Source: Pilaira anomala | Taxonomy: Eukaryota; Mucoromycota; Mucoromycetes; Mucorales; Mucoraceae | Assembly (NCBI GenBank): GCA_025716855.1 | Contig: JAIXMQ010000001.1 | Location: forward strand, 558,001-622,000 | Length of the DNA stretch: 64,000 bases | Direction of reading: 5' to 3' | Shown: piece after piece, positions 25,019 to 36,188 of the stretch | Position numbering within the stretch: the stretch's first letter is position 1 | Layout of the letters: each line of letters starts with the position of its first letter | The notes under the pieces: model-generated | The model's database searches: none | The model's input: only the letters and a program-made list of their open reading frames with translations | Told to the model about the DNA's origin: nothing | Program-made: the position numbers and the translations under genes

Positions 25019-25090
<72 letters not shown>
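25019..25090 (+). repeat. 72-base poly-T tract
   Basis: Uninterrupted T run, the longest homopolymer in the window, about 560 bp upstream of the repeat-protein gene. The length may be affected by sequencing or assembly. Confidence 0.9.
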
Positions 25091-25094
<4 letters not shown>

Positions 25095-25157
25095 CAAATC
25101 AGCAAGAGCTGTCAGATTAATGACATGTTGTCATACGGTAAAATTAAAAGCAAAAGA

Positions 25158-25233
25158 GAAAACTATTTCATCAAAAGAAAACTATTTCATCAAAAGAAAA
25201 CTATTTCATCAAAAGAAAACTATTTCATCAAAT
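25158..25233 (+). repeat. 19-bp tandem repeat, four copies
   Basis: Units GAAAACTATTTCATCAAAA at 25158, 25177, 25196 and 25215, the last with one change at its end. The copies are head to tail with no spacer, so this is a minisatellite and not a CRISPR array. Confidence 0.93.
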
Positions 25234-25646
25234 GAGAAATTAAAGTAATGCATTTCTTGAATTATATGAGCATTCCTATTATTATATGAAATAAAGAAAA
25301 GTGAAATTAGGTTTTATTTGGGTGTTAGAAAAATACTTTTGTATAAGATCTGATGGGAATTATCATATTATTTCGGATGTGTTCAAGACTAAAGAACCGA
25401 AAATTAATTTGCATTGTGTACTTTTCCTATGATTACATAACCTTTTTAATAACTGGGTTATAAAAAAAAACCAGGTTGATGGTTGTGTTGATAAACAAAT
25501 ACCATAGCCTTGTCCTTTTTTTAAAAAAAACAGTATTTCTAGTAAACTTTATCTTATATAAAGCTAGTTGTCCTTTCACCCTCTTTTTTTTTTTCTTCTT
25601 CTTCTTTATTTAAACAACTATATTTTATTCTAAAGTCTTAATAACT

Positions 25647-28234
25647 ATGTTCTCATTCAAGTTTTCTTCTGCTTCTACTTCTGCAAGACAATGTCTTTCC
25701 TACGTCTCCAGCTGTTTTGACAGCCTCAAATCCTCTATCAAGGATTATCAAGTTTATGCTACTGGTGATGATAAACGTTCAACCAGATATTATACTACAG
25801 ATGCCCAATATGATCCTTATTATGTACCTCCTCGTGTCACTCAAGAAATGGAAGAGCTTATGAATTCCTATGTGCCCCGCCGTAAACGTCTTGATATTAT
25901 GGCTAAAGGTTTATCAACTGGTATCGCTCAATCACTTGTCAATGGTGCTTTCGCTGTGTACAACTTTTTTGTTATGGAGAAGAAATCAATGGGAGATTAT
26001 TTATTCCAAATGGGCCGCAATGAATCTCAAGCAAAAGCAAATGTTAATGGTGTTGGTACTGATCATTCCGCTGCAGTACTTCTTTGTAAATTCATTGGGC
26101 ATCCAGCTTCTTTTGCCGATGCTGTCAAATTGAAAGATAGTAAATCTTTGTATGAAACTAATTGTGGTGATGTTGGTGATGCTGGTGATGTTGGTGATGC
26201 TGGTGATGTTGGTGATGCTGGTGATGTTGGTGATGCTGGTGATGTTGGTGATGCTGGTGATGTTGGTGATGCTGGTGATGTTGGTGATGATGATGATGCT
26301 AGTGATGCTGGTGATGCTGGTGATGATGTTGGTGATGTTGGTACTGACCTTTCTGCTGGTGTACTTTACCATGAATCAAACTGGTATCCAGCTTCTTTTG
26401 CCGATGCAGTCACAGAAACTGTCAAATTGAATGATAATAAATCTTTGTATGAAACTAATGTTGGTGATGTTGGTGATGATGATGATGTTAGTGATGATGA
26501 TGATTTTGGTGATGATGATGATTCTGGTGATGATGATGATTCTGGTGATGATGATGATAGTATTTGTGATTTTCTTACTAACGTTTCTGCTGGTCTACTT
26601 TATCATGATCCAACCTGGTATCCAGCTTCTTTTGCCGATGCTGTCGCAGAAACTGCCAAATTGAAAGATAGTGAATCTTTGTATATGACTAATGCTGGTG
26701 ATGTTGGTGATGCTGGTGATGTTGGTGATGATGATGATGCTAGTGATGCTGGTGATGATGTTGGTGATGTTGGTACTGACCTTTCTGCTGGTGTACTTTA
26801 CCATGAATCAAAGTGGTATCCAGCTTCTTTTGCCGATGCTGTCGCAGAAACTGCCAGATTGAAAGATAGTAAATCTTTGTATATGACTGATGCTGGTGAT
26901 GCCGGTGATGTTGGTGATGATGATGATGATGATGTTAGTGATGATGATGGTATTGATGATTTTTTTAATAACGTTTCTGCTGCTCTACTTTATCATGATC
27001 CAGCCTGGTATCCAGCTTCTTTTGCCGATGCTGTCGCAGAAACTGCCAAATTGAAAGATAGTGAATCTTTGTATATGACTAATGCTGGTGATGTTGGTGA
27101 TGATGATGATGTTAGTGATGATGATGATTTTGGTGATGATGATGATTCTGGTGATGATGATGATTCTGGTGATGATGATGATAGTATTTGTGATTTTTTT
27201 ATTAACGTTTCTGCTGCTCTACTTTATCATAAACCAACCTGGTATCCAGCTTCTTTTGCCGATACTGTCGCAGAAACTGTCAAATTGAATGATAATAACT
27301 CTTTATATAAAACTAATGCTGGTGATGTTGGTGATGTCGGTAATATTGGTGATATTGGTGATGATGTTGATGACGTTGGTGATGTTGGTATTGATCTTTC
27401 TGCTGGTATACTTTACCATGAATCAAAGTGGTATCCAGCTTCTTTTGCCGATGCTGTCGCAAAAACTGTCAAATTGAAAGATAGTAAATCTTTGTATATG
27501 ACTAATGCTGGTGATGTTGGTGATGTTGGTGATGTTGGTGATGATGATGATTTTGGTGATGATGATGATGGTATTTATGATTTTCTTGCTAACGTTTCTG
27601 CTGCTCTATTTTATCATGAACCAACCTGGTATCCAGCTTCTTTTGCCGATGCTGTCGCAGAAACTGCCAAATTGAATGATAGTACATCTTTGTATATGAC
27701 TAATGCTGGTGATGCTGGTGATGTTGGTGATGATGATGATGTTAGTGGTGATGACGATGATGATGTTAGTGATGTTGGTACTGACCTTTCGGCTGGTGTA
27801 CTTAACCATGAATCAACCTGCTATCCAGCTTCTTTTGCCCATGCTATCAAAGAAGCTGTCAAATGGGATTATAGTAGAAATTTTTTTAAAACTAAAGCTG
27901 GTGATGTTGGTGATGGTGGTGATGTTGGTGATATTGGCGATGTCGGTGATGTTAGTGATGATGATGATGTTAGTGATGATGATGATGTTAGTGATGTTGG
28001 TACTGACCTTTCTGCTGGTGTACTTTACCATGAATCAACCTGGTATCCAGCTGCATTCGCCGATGGTATGAAAGATACTATCCATATGAAAGATGGTATT
28101 TCTTTACATACTGAAGATATCGATGATATGGTTCTTATCTAAAAACCAGAAGTTCCAACCTTTGATGAATATTGGACTTTTGTAGATAAAGATTTGAGCT
28201 TTTCAAATAAGGTAAGCTGATTCACACATACACC

Positions 28235-28272
<38 letters not shown>

Positions 28273-28364
28273 AACATCTTTTTTTTTTTTCCACCCATTA
28301 GCCTCCCAATATTTTCAGAAAATTTAAAAAAGCCGCCAGGAGTAGTATTATCAACAAATGTTGA
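25647..28364 (+). CDS. Acidic modular repeat protein (WYPASFADAV repeats), unknown function
   Basis: A non-repetitive head of about 130 residues (YDPYYVPPRVTQEMEELM, then MAKGLSTGIAQSLVNGAFAV) is followed by ten copies of a ~65-75 residue module: [LV]SAg-LYHe-WYPASFADAVaET-KLkDS-SLYmTNAGDVGD, then a linker of GDV/GDA or DDDD units. The long exon 25647-28142 ends at TAA after ...DDMVLI (831 residues). The same frame continues past that stop as KPEVPTFDEYWTFVDKDLSF to a good donor at 28212, then after a TACTAAC branch site to a last exon 28302-28364 (PPNIFRKFKKAARSSIINKC). A 54-nt stretch 28096-28149 (GT...AG) would remove the stop in frame. So either there is a 54-nt intron (preferred) or the stop shortens the protein. 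It is strongly acidic, with no signal peptide or membrane helix. I recognise no family. Confidence 0.75.
26164..26282 (+). repeat. 18-bp coding minisatellite encoding GDVGDA
   Basis: About six and a half copies of GGTGATGTTGGTGATGCT inside the repeat-protein gene, encoding Gly-Asp-Val-Gly-Asp-Ala. Near-perfect identity implies recent expansion by slippage or unequal exchange. Confidence 0.92.
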
Positions 28365-30580
28365 ATAATCCTTTTGTTTAGTTCCCCTACAAACTAAAAA
28401 TAATCCTTTTGTTTCAAACTATAATCATTATTATATTATATTTTACCTCATTCTTCTTCATATATTTATCAGAAATAAACATTTATCTTTAAAACTTCTA
28501 AAACGACCCCAATAAAGAATATGACTATAAGTAGAATCTTTATATAGTAATTCCATCGAAAGAAATAATAGTATTATTAACGGTTGGTATGAAGATCTTA
28601 ATATAAATAAACGCCAACTTTTTTTTTATGACACGCTTACATAAAGTTATTAAAAACCTTGTGGTTAGCTGATAATGACGACATGGTTCTTTTAGCATAA
28701 TTTAGACTTGTAATATTGGCGTATGAAAGTTGCTGTATCCTTCTTAACTGGAAGGGCAAGAAGAATAAAACTAGTTCTGAAAGTGCTGTTGTGATAGAAG
28801 AAAGCTGCAACAAATATTGACACATCTACTTACTTTCGCTTTATCATAGATAGAAAATTCACCAGTTATATATTATATAAAGTTATCAGTTTTTCAAAAT
28901 ATCTGTACCATCCTCATATTATATCACCATAATACTCTTATAATGCAAGCTTCCATGTTAGACATATTGAGAAGTATTACTATCACCCGAGACGTAGCAA
29001 GCAATTCCTTATACTTTTGTATTAGCGGCAGGGTACGCTATTTATATCAGGTGGATGGTTTTTCGAAAAGTAGAAATTCATCAATTGGCTTAAAAACAAG
29101 AAAGTCCTTTTTATTTCAAAATACAGTTTTATTAAACTGACATGGTATAGACTGTTGTTGATGCATGATTTAGTTATTTTTTTTTCTCGTAGAAATACAG
29201 TTTACGAAGCAAAAAATAAATAATGAGAAAAAGGAAACAAAAGGAAGAAGTCTTCTTTATTAAAACTTTAGTGCTATAAACAATGAACAAAATATCATAT
29301 TATATTTCTCTTTCTCTTAGGCTGTTGCCTAAAATCAAGATTAGAATTATTACATTTGTATTTTGTAAATAGTTAATACCAAAAAAAAAGGTAGTCGATT
29401 AGACTTTGATAAAGCTACTTTTTATCAGGAACACATAATCGATGTGACCCATTTTTTGTATGGAGGAGTATGAATATCGGAAGCGACGAGAGGGGGAAGA
29501 AAAAGTGGTTTGATCTTTCACACTGTAAATAATCAGCATCAAAATTATCTGGATACGAAGATTTTACTTGATAGTAGTGTATAATATACAAGTTTATGGA
29601 GAAAATAACAGTGATTCAAGTATAAGTTTTATTTTGCATTAATATACCTTCTGCTACGTATACATATATGATATAGTATTCATAGCAAGTGCTTTGTAGT
29701 TAACAATATCTCTTATCAAGATTTGTAGTAGACTTGTAACTCATTCCTATTTAAGAAGTGATTAAAAACAAAAAAAATCGATTAGTCAAGGATTTTTTTT
29801 TAAAAGTGGGAAGAAATATCAGCCAAAAATCATCTTAAAAATCAGAAACGTAGATATATCTTTACATTGGAAACTATTATGAAGCTATGGTCTAAAGCCT
29901 TTTCAATATAAAAATATATATCTACAATTCTGATTTTCACCTAAAATTATACTTTTTTTCCTTTTTAAGATGATTTTTGGCTGAAAGTTTCTTCCCGCTG
30001 TTACAACAAAGAAAAAAAACTTATTAAGGTCAGTAAAAACATCTAACGTAGCGTAGGAGCTTTGCTACAGTAATTCAATGGTAGTTTCAAAACGACTCGT
30101 TTATTTTTTTTTAAAAAAAAATTGGGGTAGCTTTTAATTTTCCCTTTTTCTTTCATACTATTAGGAGAAGCGTCCGTGTAATTCCATTAAGGTGTATCGG
30201 TGTACTGGACCACTGACAGTTTGATAGCCCTATGTACAGACACTTCACTGGTCCCTGAAAAATTAAGCCGTGGTCCCTAAAAAAAACGTGATAAAATATC
30301 TGAAGTACCTACCAATAGCAATGAAAAATTTAGCAGTGGTTTTTTATTTTTGATAATTCCACCCGTGAATTTGCATTTCAAATAACTGAATATAAAGTTT
30401 TTTTTTGTGAAACTAGAAGCCAGTCTATTCTATTGCGCGTTTATACATTGTACTACAACGAGCGAAGACAGTAGAAGTAAATTACTCACTTATATTTAAG
30501 CTACGGGATTTTTTTTTTTTAGATTGTCTTCTTTTTCTTTCTCTCGCTTTTCTTTTATCTTCTGAGATAATATCATACCG
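28365..30580. other. Intergenic region upstream of methyltransferase array
   Basis: About 2.2 kb, AT-rich. It holds the inverted-repeat element at 29806-29998. Frames of 60-65 codons (28637-28825 minus, 28943-29140 plus) have no recognisable motif or splice partner. No gene is called. Sequence just before 30581 is TC-rich, like other promoters here. Confidence 0.5.
29806..29998. mobile_element. Possible MITE: 193-bp element with long imperfect terminal inverted repeats
   Basis: The left end GTGGGAAGAAA, then CAGCCAAAAATCATCTTAAA, is matched in reverse complement by the right end (TTTAAGATGATTTTTGGCTG, then TTTCTTCCCGC). Further inward, AATCAGAAACGTAGATATAT pairs with ATATATCTACAATTCTGATT, with about 25 unmatched bases between the two matched blocks on the right arm. 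It has no coding capacity. No clear target-site duplication is visible at either end. It could also be a hairpin-forming non-coding element. Confidence 0.55.
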
Positions 30581-31298
30581 ATGGATAATCAAGCTTCTAA
30601 TGACACAAACGTTCCTAGTGATGAATTAAAGTCCTATGGTGGTAGAAAATATTTTGATAATAAAAAAATTGCTTATATTCTCCCAGATGACTCTGACGGT
30701 AAATAGACCATATCAAAACGCTTAGATATACATTCAATTAAATAATAGTGCGAACGTATCATCTTTATAGAGTCCGCTCGTCTTAATAAACAGCATTTAG
30801 TCCTTCGCTATGTCCTTCAAACGTAACTATAAATTGGCAAGTCTATCATTCAAGTCTATTTACTAACTGTCCCCCCCCCCCTTTTTTTTTTTAGAAACTT
30901 TATTGCCCCCGTTCAAAAAAAGTTGGAAGAGGGTATAACTGTCTTGGATTCTGCCTGTGGTCCTGCCTCATGGACTTTCGATATGGCTAATGACTTCCCT
31001 AATTCCAAGTTCTATGGTATTGATATCAATAATACTTTTCCCAATGAATCCAAGCCTGAAAACTGTGATTTTGTTCTTGGAAATGTTAGTGAAGAAATTC
31101 CTTTCCCTGATAATACTTTTGATTATATTCATCAAAGATTACTTGTACTTGGGTTAACTAGTGAAATGTGGGAAAGAGTTAGTACTATTGCAATACAGTA
31201 TAATAAGTGTTGTATTCTAACTCTTTTGATTATTAGAATTTGAAAGAGTTATTCCGTGTCTTAAAGCCTGGAGGATACATCGAGATTAAAGAGGTAGG

Positions 31299-31351
<53 letters not shown>

Positions 31352-31890
31352 AAAGAACCGTTGGTATTGTATGTAATGGCTTTTTCTAATTTAATGATAT
31401 AGCCTGATTTGAAAGATTTGGATAATACAGGCCCATCTTCAAAGAAACTTCAAGCTGCCTGTAAGTAATTAAAAGCAGTATTTATAATTCGTTTATTTAC
31501 AATGTTCAATAGTAACTAGTGTACTGGAAGCTCGTGGTATACCTATCAAAATTGCGGTTGAATTAGAAGAGCGCATTACTAGAGCCGGATTTGTGAATCA
31601 AGAAAATATGATAGTCAAGTTAAACTTAAACCATAATGGTAAAGCAGGAGATATGCTCTGGTAAGTTCTTTGTTTTTATTTCAAGTTAGATATACATTTA
31701 CTAACTCAAATCTAGGGATGATTATCGTCATGGCTATACAAACCTTGGACCTCTTATAGCTACCATGTATCCTGAGTATGAGGATCCAGAAGCTTTTGAG
31801 AATTTCCTGGATGAATGTGGTACAGAAGCTGCCAAGGAAAAATCTGATATCCTTTGGTATACTTCTGTGGCTCAAAAACCTCTCGAATAA
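30581..31890 (+). CDS. SAM-dependent methyltransferase, array copy 1
   Basis: Seven exons, 30581-30698, 30771-30822, 30895-31177, 31237-31293, 31403-31460, 31513-31660 and 31716-31890; 296 residues. Class I Rossmann methyltransferase of the LaeA-like/Methyltransf_25 type common in fungi. Motif I reads VLDSACGPASWTFDMA, with Ala where the other three copies have Gly. Motif II acidic residue lies in YGIDIN, the motif IV region is FDYIHQRLLVLGL, and the post-motif is LKPGGYIEIKE. The intron before exon 3 has a perfect TACTAAC branch site; the intron before exon 5 contains a 50-base T run. The substrate is unknown (protein, lipid or secondary metabolite). It shares intron positions with copies 2 and 3. 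Confidence 0.87.
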
Positions 31891-32856
31891 ACTACATCGT
31901 TCCTTTCTATTAATATATACATACCTTACTTACAATAAACAGTAATTACTACGTTATTTTTTTTTTATAATCATACCATATCTTTTCATAAACCCCAGAT
32001 CTTCAACTTTTTTCTATAAATAGAGTAGACAAGCTTTAGTATTTACACAGTTCGCGGCAATAGACCCCGTACCTGACACCCAAAAGTCGAAAATCTGAGT
32101 AACAAAAAATATGTAATGGTCAAGAAAAAACCAAATTTCTCCAATACAACATTAACTACTTGATATCCTCGGATTCGATCAGAGCCAATTAATACTATAA
32201 TTCGTGTTACAAAATAAATATTAAAGTTATATCGATTCAAAACATAGTATTTGCAATATAATTTTTTATAGGACCTGCAATCCCTTAAACAAATAATTTT
32301 AAAAAATAATTACATGTCCAAAAATCTTAATTCCATTCATATATTACTATCTACACACATAGATAACTAATACAACACTATCCTTCTGTAAAGCTTCAAG
32401 ATTATAAACTGTCTGTGCGATGGTTACATCGTGCAACAACAATTTGCTAATTAAAAGTCAAACATTTCAAATAATTGCACACACTATAAAAATGGAAGCA
32501 TTGAAATACATTATCATCAATAACTTTCGTTTAAAATGTGTGTAATCTGTATTCAAAAGAAAAAGAGGAAAATTTTCAGTATCAGCCCATGAATTATTCA
32601 TACACAAATTACAGGTGGTGTTACCACATTATTATTTACCTATTTTATATTGACCTATTAGAACTTGAAATATAATGCCAAAATGTCTAGCATAATATGT
32701 ATTTAGGACAAGCGACAACTTGATTGTGGCTAAAAATACCGCTCTTTTTTTTTTTTCTTTTTCTTTTGGATAATTACAAATAGCGCAACAGTGTTATAAA
32801 CTGGATAGCATTAAATACGTTCTTTCCTTTTTTCAGTTTCAAATTATAAAAAAAAA
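31891..32856. other. Intergenic spacer between methyltransferase copies 1 and 2
   Basis: About 970 bp. A 20-base segment at 32420-32439 recurs with one change at 37174-37193. Near 32730 TAAAAATACCGCTC resembles TAAATACCGCGC upstream of copy 3 near 34565, a possible shared promoter element. No gene is seen. Confidence 0.4.
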
Positions 32857-34074
32857 ATGGGCGACCAAGTTAGTAATGAAGAACACATTCAAATTTTAGA
32901 CGGAAGACAGTACTACGATAATGAGAAGATTGCCTACGTTCTTCCTCATGACATTGACGGTAAGTAACCTTTCGAAAGTAAAAAACGAACAACATAACTT
33001 ATAAAATAATAGAATGTGGCCGTCTTGAAAAACAACATCATATATTTAAATTTCTCTTTCAAAAGTAAGCTTTTTATATAATAATAACTCTTACCTAAAA
33101 TTGACTCCTAACCCATATTACATAGAAACTTTTCTGCACCTATCCGATCTCAATTAGTAGAAGGTATCACTGTGTTAGACTCTGGTTGTGGGCCTGGATC
33201 TTGGACCATCGATATGGCAAAGGAGTTCCCTAATTCCAAGTTCCATGGAGTCGACATTTCAAATTTTTTCCCTGAGACCAAACCCGATAACTGTGAATTT
33301 GTTATTGGTAATCTTACCGAAACTCTTCCTTATGAAGACAACACATTTGATTACATTCATCAAAGATTACTTGTTTTTGGTTTGACCAAAGAAAGCTGGG
33401 ATTTGGTCAGTGACATCGGTTTAATTATGTTAATTGTACTGACATACGGTTATTTAGGCACTCAAAGAGTTATATCGTGTATTGAAACCCGGTGGATATA
33501 TTGAAATTATTGAGGTTAATAACATAGGAAAAAAAAAGATAAACTCAACTTATAAAAAGATGTTGAATAGGCTAATGTAAAAGATGCTCGAAATACCGGT
33601 CCCTTATTAGATCAACTTCATGGTGTCAGTAAGTGTCATCTCTAACATACGTTAAATATTTGTATCTGTACTTACTAAAATGTTTTAGTGAGCGAAATGT
33701 TTGTTTCACGTAATATTTCTCCTAATATTGCAGTAGAAATGAAAGATCGTATCATCAAGACAGGTTTTGTTAATGCAGAAGAGACTCTTGGAGATTTACC
33801 TTTGAATCATAGTGGTAGAGGTGGGGAATTAATCTGGTAAGTAGAGTGATAATAATATGATAACTTTAATATTACTTACCGATTTTTTTTTGTTAGGGGT
33901 GATTATTATCATGTTTATATGAACATTAGACCAATGATGGCCAAAACTAATTCAGAATGGGAAGAATTGGAAGCATACCAACTTCATTTACAAAAATGTG
34001 CTGAAGAAGCAGCTACCCTTAAAACGGGCTTTAATTGGCATACCGTGTGTGCTCAAAAGGCTCTTGATGATTAG
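32857..34074 (+). CDS. SAM-dependent methyltransferase, array copy 2
   Basis: Seven exons, 32857-32959, 33013-33064, 33126-33405, 33458-33514, 33571-33628, 33689-33836 and 33897-34074; 291 residues. Intact motif I (LDSGCGPGSWTIDMA), acidic residue in HGVDIS, FDYIHQRLLVFGL and LKPGGYIEIIE. Its N-terminus (NEEHIQILDGRQYYDNEKIA) is nearly the same as copy 3. Exon 3 is almost identical in DNA to exon 3 of copy 3, but exons 6 and 7 differ clearly. Some introns use unusual donors (GTCAGT after exon 3, GTTAAT after exon 4), supported by frame and by the paralogs. No signal or membrane segment; probably cytosolic or nuclear. Substrate unknown. Confidence 0.88.
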
Positions 34075-34678
34075 AATATAATCTGTGTTTATAATGTGTT
34101 TTTATAATAAATGTATCTTTGTATAATACAAAGGTTATGTATAGTAGCTATATTCTTTAATTGTGTTCCAAAAAAGCAAAGGATATTCTCTCATAATATA
34201 ATTTGCGTCGAATAAAGGTATCAATTGACAATGAGACAAAAAAAAAAAAAAAAAAAAAGAAAAAGTGTTATTCATCAGGTATACAAATATTTTCTTTTAT
34301 TACAATCTTAATTCCATAGATCTAAATAAAAACATAGGAAAGCTCGATTGAGTCCAAGCATCCAGATTAGAAATTTAACTTGATTAAGTTATGTTCATGC
34401 CTTGTGTTGTCCAGCCTTTTTAGTTAATTACAAACAAAGTTTTTCGACATCAGATCGATTTGCACACGAATTAAATGTAGTGTCACCTAAGTATGTCAAG
34501 CATTGTACATACCATGTGAGTTTAAAAAGCAGAGTTACACGGGTGATACTTATATATGAGCTGTAAATACCGCGCTTGAATCGTTTACTTGCTAAAATAT
34601 GGCAGTTAAAAAACTAAAACTATTCTGGCTTATTTATCTCCTCTTTTCCTTTTACTAAACTATTGTAACTTTAAAAGA
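34075..34678. other. Intergenic spacer between methyltransferase copies 2 and 3
   Basis: About 600 bp including a poly-A run near 34240-34258. The stretch near 34560 (TAAATACCGCGC) is a candidate promoter element shared with copy 2. No gene is seen. Confidence 0.4.
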
Positions 34679-35375
34679 ATGGAAAATCAAGCCAGTAACG
34701 AAGAGCACATTCAAATTTTGGATGGCAGACAATATTATGACAACGAGAAAATTGTTTATGTTCTCCCACATGACACTGACGGTATGTAAACCTCTCAAAA
34801 AAGAGTTAGAATTATAGCTTTGAATTTAACAAGTATAATGATAGAATGTGGTCGTCTTGAGAAGCAGCACCGTGTATTCAAGTTCCTTTTACAAAGGTAA
34901 TAAATACTGCTTATATCTATTTTATCTGTTTTAACTTGGCACCTTAATAATGTTATAATATAATAGAAACTTTTCTGCACCTATCCGAGCACAGTTAAAA
35001 GAAGGTATCACTGTATTAGACTCTGGTTGTGGACCTGGATCTTGGACCATCGATATGGCAAAGGAGTTCCCTAATTCCAAGTTTCATGGAGTCGACATTT
35101 CAAATTTTTTCCCTGAAACCAAACCCGATAACTGTGAATTTGTTATTGGTAATCTTACCGAAACTCTTCCTTATGAAGACAACACATTTGATTACATTCA
35201 TCAGAGATTGCTTATTCTTGGTCTTACCAATGGAAGTTGGGATAAAGTAAGTTTTTTTTTTCTTTTTGGCATGCATTGCTAGGGAGCTTATATATCATTA
35301 TGTAGGCACTTAAGGAATTACTTCGTGTATTGAAACCTGGTGGATATATTGAAATCGCAGAGGTTAGTTAGTTGA

Positions 35376-35409
<34 letters not shown>

Positions 35410-35946
35410 TTATCATCTAAACACTTTACCAATTAGCCTAATTTAAAAGACTTGCCTAGCCCAGGCCCATTGTTAGCGCAACTTCATGCTGTCTGTAAGT
35501 GCTAATTTTTATATGCTTAGCCATATTTCTGTCTATTGTACTTATGAAAAAGAAAACTTGTAGTATCGGAAATGGTCGAATCACGCGATATACCTGCTAA
35601 TATTGCAGCGCAACTTAAAGACCGTATCACCGAAGCAGGATATATTAACTTAGTAGAAGTAAAGGAAGATATTCCTTTAAATCACAGTGGTAAAGGTGGT
35701 GAAATGATCTGGTGAGTGAGTTTTAGAATATAATTATATCAATATTATACTCACTAATATCTCACTTTTAGGGATGATTATTACCATGCCTATATGAACC
35801 TAAGACCTATGATGACCAGAGCTAATTCTGAATGGGAGGAAGTAGAAGCCTACCAAAATCATTTGCAGAAATGCGCTGACGAAGCAAAAGCCAACAAGAG
35901 CACTTTCAATTGGCATATTGTTTTCGCCCAAAAATCTCTTAATTAA
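34679..35946 (+). CDS. SAM-dependent methyltransferase, array copy 3
   Basis: Seven exons with the same junctions as copies 1 and 2: exon 1 ends at 34781 and the last exon is 35772-35946; about 290 residues. Motif I LDSGCGPGSWTIDMA, HGVDIS, FDYIHQRLLILGL and LKPGGYIEIAE are all intact. The C-terminal half (SEMVESRDIPANIA, then LNHSGKGGEMIWDDYYHAYM) differs from copy 2 by many substitutions while exon 3 is nearly unchanged. The intron before exon 5 has a poly-A run of about 28 bases. It is followed by the convergent gene 36653-36189. The enzyme class is certain from motif I; the methylated substrate cannot be inferred. Confidence 0.88.
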
Positions 35947-36188
35947 AACTACAAGAATTATTTACATCCTAATAATAATCAATGTGTTTTTTTTGCAATA
36001 AACGAAGGGCTTTATTTTGTCTGATACATCTTGTAGTACTTAATACTTTTATCGAATGATTAAAACCCGATGATTATATTAGGAAGATATAAATTGCTAT
36101 ATATCAATTTAATTATTTTGAAATATAAATGAATTCAACGTGTTTATTAAAGAGTATAGTTTCAATGACGTTATGATAGGTTTCAAGG

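Larger units (their letters stand above)
20960..25646. other. Gene-poor 4.7 kb intergenic region
   Basis: The longest apparently gene-free stretch. It contains poly-T runs at 22232-22273 and 25019-25090, other A/T homopolymers, a GAAA repeat near 23890-23916, and a 19-bp tandem repeat at 25158-25233. One doubtful ORF (24292-24585, minus) is listed separately. I found no recognisable transposase, tRNA or rRNA. The first ~300 bp are probably the 3' region of the PQ-loop gene, and the last ~100 bp, with a TATAAA-like and TC-rich block, the promoter of the repeat-protein gene. Confidence 0.5.

Noticed and set aside
25158..25233. CRISPR-like array
   Set aside because: Units are contiguous with no spacers, only 19 bp, and the genome is eukaryotic.
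20960..25640. tRNA or rRNA genes
   Set aside because: I scanned by eye for cloverleaf boxes and 5S-like boxes and saw none convincing; a covariance-model scan would be decisive and was not available.
26164..26282. RTX-type calcium-binding nonapeptide repeats
   Set aside because: GDVGDA lacks the GGxGxD pattern; resemblance is superficial.
26001..28071. Long reading frames in other frames and on the minus strand within the repeat gene (poly-Met/Leu/Val and Ile-Thr-Asn rich)
   Set aside because: They are shadows of the GAT/GGT codon repeat; the acidic frame has the unique head, modules and downstream spliced exons.
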